Positions 58,293-64,000 of a DNA stretch of 64,000 bases are shown one piece after another; positions within the stretch are counted from its first letter, which is position 1; each line of letters opens with the position of its first letter. Where the stretch lies: the NCBI GenBank assembly GCA_023653785.1, contig JAMKCH010022367.1:1-64000 (forward strand), written 5' to 3'. The translations under genes were made by a program, and so were the position numbers. Below the pieces are notes generated by a model. The model ran no database searches and was not told the origin of the DNA. It worked only from the letters and a program-made list of their open reading frames with translations. The stretch comes from Ophioderma brevispina. Lineage: Eukaryota; Echinodermata; Ophiuroidea; Amphilepidida; Ophiodermatidae.

Positions 58293-58769
58293 TCCCCCCG
58301 GGGGGGGAAAAAAAAAAAAAAAAAAAAGGGGGGGGGGCCCACTTGTATTCAAAGGTGGATATGATGCGTGAACATGGACTTTCAAAATGCACCCTAAACA
58401 CGTATTTTTACCGACTTAAAAACAAGCTAAAACATACCCTAAACAAGTATTTTTATCTGTTTATAATACCCTCAACAAGTACGCAGTGCATTGAATCGTA
58501 AATATACCCTTTATTATCTTGCTTTGCTTTACTTCCCAAGTTCCGATTACAATAGTTTGGATGATTTTGATTCCCCGCTTATGAGATTCAACATGACAAT
58601 TCAGGGTAAGAAAAAAACATCCCTTTTTCCCATATTTGTGTTTTTGGACACCCTAACGATGTAACGCGCGTACATGACTCCCTGTTTGAAAAAAAAAGAC
58701 ACCCTTTTTACAGTGTTTTCTGTTCACGAATCTATCCACCTTTGAATACAAGTGGCCCTCCCCCCCGGG
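58293..58769. mobile_element. GC-tipped MITE, second member
   Basis: Same arms as 43049-43342: CCCACTTGTATTCAAAGG...GATATGATGCGTGAACA on the left, GTTCACGAATCTATCCACC...TTTGAATACAAGTGG on the right. The left tip is expanded by A- and G-runs (58308-58338). No clear target duplication. Confidence 0.7.
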
Positions 58770-61435
58770 CTTCTTTTCCCTTGAGTTTTATGAAATTGAA
58801 AGCAAGTTGTATCGGTATTATGACGATAATTTAGGTTAAGTGTCACTCATATTTACTATTCTTTGAAGACAATTGCCAGCATGTAAACAAACCAAACTTA
58901 TGGGCCATGTGGACAAGTGTTTTCGTTTCAATACCCCCTGTCTTCCATGCGGTGACGTAGGACAACAATGGTTTCGATTCCATGTATGAAAAAAGACGGG
59001 TGCCCCGCCAATAGAAAATTAGCCTTTCGACTGAATGCGCAGTTAGTAAGACCCGAAAGTAGGTTTCACCATGTGCTATGCTACGGAAATTATGCCATTA
59101 GCAGTTATTAAACTTACAAGTTTCCACTTTCTCCAAATTAGCCCTAATTTTAATAGGATGTAACACGCTGTGATGCATACGTACGAGAGCCAGGAGGACG
59201 CCGCTTTCCGACAAAAGGAGTAATAACGTAAGTCAGAGGCTAGAAAGTTAAATTAAACTACACTTTTCCACTTTCTCCAAATTAGGCCCTCTTACTAATC
59301 TTAGAGTGGTGGACGAATAGTAGACGATACGAAAAGCCCACGAGACGCTTTCTCTTACTCTCTCGATTGTGATCATTGTAGTGATTTCATTAACGATCAC
59401 ATGACCGTTTGGTGGACCAACAGCCTCAAAGCCCGTGTTACCCATCCACGCAGCATAGATGAGTGAAAAATACTGAAAACCTGTTTTAATAAGTGACAAA
59501 TTCATCATTGATATGACTCTAAATAAGTACATGCCATTTTAAATCTGTTGAAATTATACTATCTACGAGATACGCATATTAACAATAAATCGCGAGTAGA
59601 TGTAATACAAGTAAAGTCATTGACAAGTGAAAATCAACAACAAAAAAAAATTGTGCCGCGAAACAACTACACCAGGTTTGGCGCCGTATTTTGTTTGACG
59701 ACCACGCTTTTTTTTTATGACGTATCATTACGGCGCGAATCGCTCTCATTGATTGTCGAAGGATTGAAATGATACATCAACGCATAGCTGACTGTTCCAG
59801 CTGCATTGGAATTTCCCGGGGAAAAATTTCAGCAAGTATAATTAAGGCGATCATACGATCATCGACTGATCATCCTATAAACCGTGATAAAAAAGGACTT
59901 TCCAGGGTTGAAAAACATATCACTCCCGTAAAATAAGGCATTTTAAGAAATCGGAAAGGAATGGTTGAAAGATTTAACCTTTTGTGATGACCTTTGATAT
60001 TTGACGATTTTTTCTTTTGGATTACCCCCTCATGGAGTCGCCCACGAAGTACTTTCACGAAAAAGGGACACTCCGTAAATTTGTTTCATTAACTTCACAA
60101 AGGCAAATCTACTGAGAAATGATGCTCTGCTCTCCCCGGTCACGAATTATTCCAGATGACCCAACTAAACAAGCAAATTTAACGTCTAGGATACTCAACC
60201 ACTTTGGCTGCTTACATGGACGAAACAAATTTTGGCTTTTTAGTTCCAGACGCACTGCGAAGGTCGAAGGTGCATAGTAACAACGGACTGATCGATTAAA
60301 AAGCTAGGGACAGTTTCCTTGATAAATCTACCATAACTTTTAGTAAATAGTGTTACTACTTTGAAAGATACTGGAAAGAAGAGAATGGAAAGGCATTGTT
60401 TTTAGCCTCTTCCGTGTATCTAAGTGTCTAATCACACGGCGAAAGCACTAGTCTTGATTCTCTAATTCTTAAACACTGTTTTTGCGCATTTCATTGTTCT
60501 TAGCATGTGGATATGAGACGATATCATACGGCACAGCGCGTACGCGTCAAGGCAAGGCATATGCAACTGCTCGGGCCAATCAAAGTTTGCCATGTATGGA
60601 ACATTTTGTTAATTTTGCCTGTAAAAAAGGAAAAAAATGCAATTCTTAAAGAAAACCTGAAAAAAAGTTCATTTCCATACTAGTTTTTCAGTAGTTTTGT
60701 GACCCATAATACCTTACCGGAAAGGCTGGAATCTCCATTTTCGTCGCAAATACCCTCCCAATTTTTCCACTAATAAACCCCAAGGTAGAGTGCATATCGA
60801 CTGTTCAAGGCGGTGACCGATTTATGGTCCAATGCTTTCATACACTGTGTTCTCCCTCAGATGGAAGCATCGTCTAAACATTTGATACCATTTATTTTGT
60901 CAACCATTTCCCTGGGCCCGTGATAGGCAAATTCTTGGCCTCACACACCAGTGTCTTTAGGGATAAAGAGGACAATTACTAACCTCCCGTCGGCAAACAT
61001 ACTGTGTGGGGAGACGAGTGATATCGGTTTCCGCGGTGAGACCCCTTGGCAGAAATCTAGGGCAGGCTTCCAGTCAGAATTTTTGCTATGTCTCGCTAAC
61101 TTTGAGCAATGGTTTCCAACTTCCTGCGCTAAAACAATGGTAATCGTTCAAGCGAATCGGGGCTAGAAGTGACCCCAAGTCCGGGGAAATATGTCCAGCC
61201 GTTTTGTTCGCAAGATTAAAATTGTGTTCTTAATTGGCCCATAGGTGTGTATGTGTGTTAATTAATGCGGTCGACCGCCTTTGAGACGTTTTTGTTCATA
61301 GCACCAAATCATTCTCATGATAACCAAAATTCAAATTTTGATGGAGTGGGGGACGAGGTTGCTGATTAGAATTGTCTTAAATCACATGCCTGTAAGCCAA
61401 TCATATTGCACCAATGTTCCTCATTTTAATTTCCT
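58770..61435. other. Intronic stretch, nothing supported
   Basis: A short direct repeat (TTCCACTTTCTCCAAATTAG near 59124 and 59266) is visible. Open frames at 59248-59532 (-) and 60951-61166 (+) show no domain. Confidence 0.5.
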
Positions 61436-61439
61436 TTAA

Positions 61440-61771
61440 AGGGGATGGCCCGATTTAAGGATATGACTTTTTTCATCTTGATAGAGGGGCCTTCACTCCA
61501 AAACCCATCTGTAAGTGTCGCGCCGATATTTTCTGCGAGAGCTAATACGTGATTTTGTAAGCCCCATAAATCCTGTGTAAAAATAATATTGGTCGACCAA
61601 ATGGGTCACATTTTCCGCTCATCACTTCCAAACCAAACATCCTTTGGCGCTCTAAGATTTCACAGGTACATGAGAAAAATAGTAGCTTTCCTATGATACC
61701 ATGTTCACCCACTTCCCGGAAAATCTGGGGCTTCTGGGGACGAGGGTATTAGCGATCGGACACATGCGCCT
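61440..61771 (+). mobile_element. TTAA-flanked MITE, copy 3
   Basis: Starts AGGGGATGGCCCGATTTAAG and ends ATGCGCCT. TTAA at 61436-61439 and 61772-61775. It is the same element as copies 1 and 2, in copy 1 orientation, with small deletions. Confidence 0.87.
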
Positions 61772-61899
61772 TTAAAATTGAAGTAAATCACAGACTTCAA
61801 AAAAGGAATTTTTGTCATTTTGATTATGCCATGATACCATTAAAAGATAGTTATTCTTCTATATATCTGCATGGCAGTTATGCACACCCTCATAATTTA

Positions 61900-62560
61900 T
61901 CAGTATCAATTAAAATATTAAAAGAGAAAATCTCATGTTTGTGCAAGGGGATTTCCCCATATTGATAATCATTGACAATGTCAAATTGGAAAGTTATAAT
62001 AATAAATTAATGTTGTTACAGTATTAAGAGAAAGTGGTCTTTTTCTCTGTAATATTGTCAATGACAATATTAAAAAGAAAATTTTCATCATGTTTGTACA
62101 AGTTTGTTTACATTGATAGCAAATTCAATGACAACGTTGAAATTAAAACCTTTTTCCTGCCTTATTAGTTACTCCTCGTGACAGTATTAATAGAAAAGGT
62201 GGTCTTTTTTTGGTAATATTATCGATGACAATATTGAAAGAGAATATTTCCTTCCCTATTTGTACAGATTTATCTTTATTTTGATATCATACGATTGACA
62301 ATATCAAAATGAAAAGTTTTTTGGCTTATGATTAATTAGTACACCTCTTGATAGTATTAACGGAGAAAAGCCTTTTTGTCTTGCTAATATTATGAATGAC
62401 AATATTAAAAAAAGAAAGTTTTCTTTATGTTTATAAAAGCTAATATTAATATCATATGAATTACTATGTTACAATAGCAAATTTTTCCGCTTTAATTATT
62501 ACACCTTGTGACAGTATTAAAAGTGAAAGTAGTCTTAACAGGAGTTTTAGTTTAAATTAA
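61900..62560. repeat. Degenerate tandem repeat, about 175-bp unit, 3-4 copies
   Basis: The words GACAGTATTAA, AAAGTGGTCTTTTT, TAATATTGTCAATGACAATATT and ATGTTTGTACAAG recur in order. The core TAATATTGTCAATGACAATATTA is itself a dyad. AT-rich, noncoding. Confidence 0.7.
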
Positions 62561-63599
62561 AGTAATATGAGAAATCAGGAAAAGTGAATGCCCTATATTT
62601 AAAGGAAACATACATACATAAACCTACTCTTTATATTTTACCATGAATAAAAAAGTGCAAAAGTATCCCACATTCAGTGGTCTATATCGAATCTTCTTTG
62701 ATTTGTACCAAACTCGAGATACTTTGAATATAATTTACTATATTTGACCCCCAAAATCTGGACCCCTCCCGCCCATTTCCATGCCACGTGCAGCAAGTTG
62801 ATTTAGTTATCAATCTTGGGGGTATTCCTTTGAAGGAAATAAAAATGTTTATACCCATCAAGCTTTGGGATCTCGACATGTCAGGTACTTATATCTTGCT
62901 CCCTGGGCAATGTGAATTTTGTATCCTGAATACACGCGTACATGACTTTGTAATTCTGCAAAATGTACAATTTGAGCCTATTTCATAGAATGTAATGGAT
63001 TAGAGCCGACTGTCAATAGCCTAAACGAGTCGAAGTCTGATATGAATGTTAGTAGTATCAGTGAATGTAACTTTTACTGTGAATGTAACTTTTACACTGT
63101 ACATGCAAATTTTCTTTGTACATGCAAGTTATATGCACTGGTGCATGTAATTCTAAAATTGTAATTCTAAGCCCCGAAACCTGGGACCAGATTCATGAAG
63201 CACTCTTAACCAAATTGAAGGTATATATTCATTCTAACAATTTTCAATGATATATTTGATACTATAGCTGAATTTTCAAAATATAAGTGTCACGGAACAA
63301 GGACCTTCAGATTTTTTTGGTAATTTGGTAACCAGAGGCAGATTCTGAAATGATATCTGAAGTAGTGAGTTATGACATATCCCATGAATGCCAGCTCCAG
63401 CTAATACCTAGTTAATACTTAGTCAGAAAGTACCAAAGCCAACAGAAGATTGCATGATCTATGTCCTAACCATTGTGTGTACTTAGGTTTGACTAACACC
63501 ATCTAACTACTTTGAAAATTCTAACATCGCGCCTTGCCTGTATGAAAATAAAGCAGAATTAACAGGATTGCAATTTCTATTTTGTCGTCTCCTTTTCAG
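62561..63599. other. Last part of intron 2 of gene 2
   Basis: A local repeat of GTGAATGTAACTTTTAC lies near 63062-63095. A good pyrimidine tract and CAG precede 63600. Nothing else is supported. Confidence 0.55.
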
Positions 63600-63870
63600 G
63601 ACACTACGTTTTTATTGAATCTACATTTCCACCACAAGGAGCAGGGAAAATATCCCGCTTGATGTCCGCAATTGTCTTTAAAAGCAGCTCCGTAAACCAT
63701 TGCCTACAATTCTACTATCACATGTATGGACCTCCGAGTCAAAACTCCACTTGTACGTTCGGCAACATGAGGAGGCAATTCCTGAGTTTTCGCACTGGAG
63801 CAGGTCAGGAAATTTGGGGGATGTGTGGCATAAACACATGCTAAACATCACTATCGATGATGGATTCCAG
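63600..63870 (+). pseudogene. Gene 2 exon 3: middle part of the first MAM domain, one frame break
   Basis: Phase 1 entry gives GHYVFIESTFPPQGAGK, then HCLQFYYHMYGPPSQNST, then FLSFRTGA. From there the family pattern continues one frame away as SGNLGDVWHKHMLNITIDDG, ending in FQ at the CAG|GTAACT donor, where phase 0 is right. In the first frame a TAA follows at 63842. The exon length (271) is one base short of the value that would keep phases 1 and 0. One missing base near 63800-63806 explains all of this. With the rest well conserved, a sequence error or a recent mutation is more likely than old decay. Confidence 0.83.
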
Positions 63871-64000
63871 GTAACTTATTCGTTATTTAGAAAATGTCTG
63901 AACAAGGATATTATAAGCTGGATTGCTAGCCCTTTTTTGTGCAATGCACCATGTAGGGCGATGACATGTTGGCTTTGTGTCACAATATTGCCGTTGGGTG

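Larger units (their letters stand above)
41938..63599. other. Intron 2 of gene 2, about 21.7 kb
   Basis: Donor G|GTGATT, acceptor CCTTTTCAG. It joins two halves of a single MAM domain in phase 1 with the conserved Gly codon restored. Filled with inverted-repeat elements, two LINE fragments and a 5.8 kb foldback structure, listed separately. Confidence 0.75.

Overview
The window reads as AT-rich, intron-rich animal DNA, not a prokaryote or virus. It has split exons with GT/AG borders, a multi-MAM-domain membrane-protein gene, tRNA-derived SINEs, several LINE families, solo LTRs and many short inverted-repeat (MITE-like) elements. Large MAM-receptor families and this repeat mix suggest a marine invertebrate, perhaps a deuterostome such as a hemichordate, echinoderm or lancelet. 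That placement is inference; nothing here fixes the species.

Two genes can be supported, both on the + strand and in tandem. Gene 1 (1 to 30355, 5' part outside the window) encodes the C-terminal part of a type I membrane protein with repeated MAM domains, one transmembrane helix and a cytoplasmic tail holding an NPLY motif. Nine exons are visible: 1-40, 4832-4922, 13519-13615, 13942-14145, 18854-19115, 25312-25534, 26017-26294, 27541-27625 and 30048-30355. Intron positions recur within each MAM repeat: phase 1 at domain borders and phase 0 just before the 'VFE' strand. The last four exons are clean. The three exons between 13519 and 19115 carry frame breaks and an in-frame TAA. Gene 2 starts at 40287 with a signal-peptide exon (40287-40338), continues with the first half of a MAM domain (41764-41937), and after a 21.7 kb intron resumes at 63600-63870 with the next MAM part, which has one frame break. 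It runs out of the window. Genes 1 and 2 look like tandem paralogues of one cell-surface receptor family.

Everything else is intronic or intergenic and dominated by mobile elements. Several have visible target-site duplications: a hAT-type MITE nested in a foldback element (454-849), another hAT-type MITE (16244-16461), two solo LTRs in opposite orientation (23460-24479 and 30962-32069), a 9-bp-TSD MITE (29548-29837), three TTAA-flanked copies of one MITE (41080, 44075, 61440), an 8-bp-TSD GC-tipped MITE (43049-43342), a TA-flanked element (49482-50301), and a 5.8 kb foldback structure whose two arms each hold four palindromic subrepeats (about 50940-56720). LINE fragments lie at about 3945-4430 (+), 11105-11690 (-), 23125-23345 (-), 35785-37375 (-), 47440-49471 (+) and 54600-55790 (-). 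All are broken. A 13-copy, 70-bp minisatellite fills 19718-20632 inside a gene 1 intron.

I found no RNA gene, CRISPR array or clear novel enzymatic system. The most interesting points are the partly decayed MAM array, the tandem paralogue with its giant intron, the inverted solo-LTR pair framing the last four exons of gene 1, and the symmetrical foldback element.
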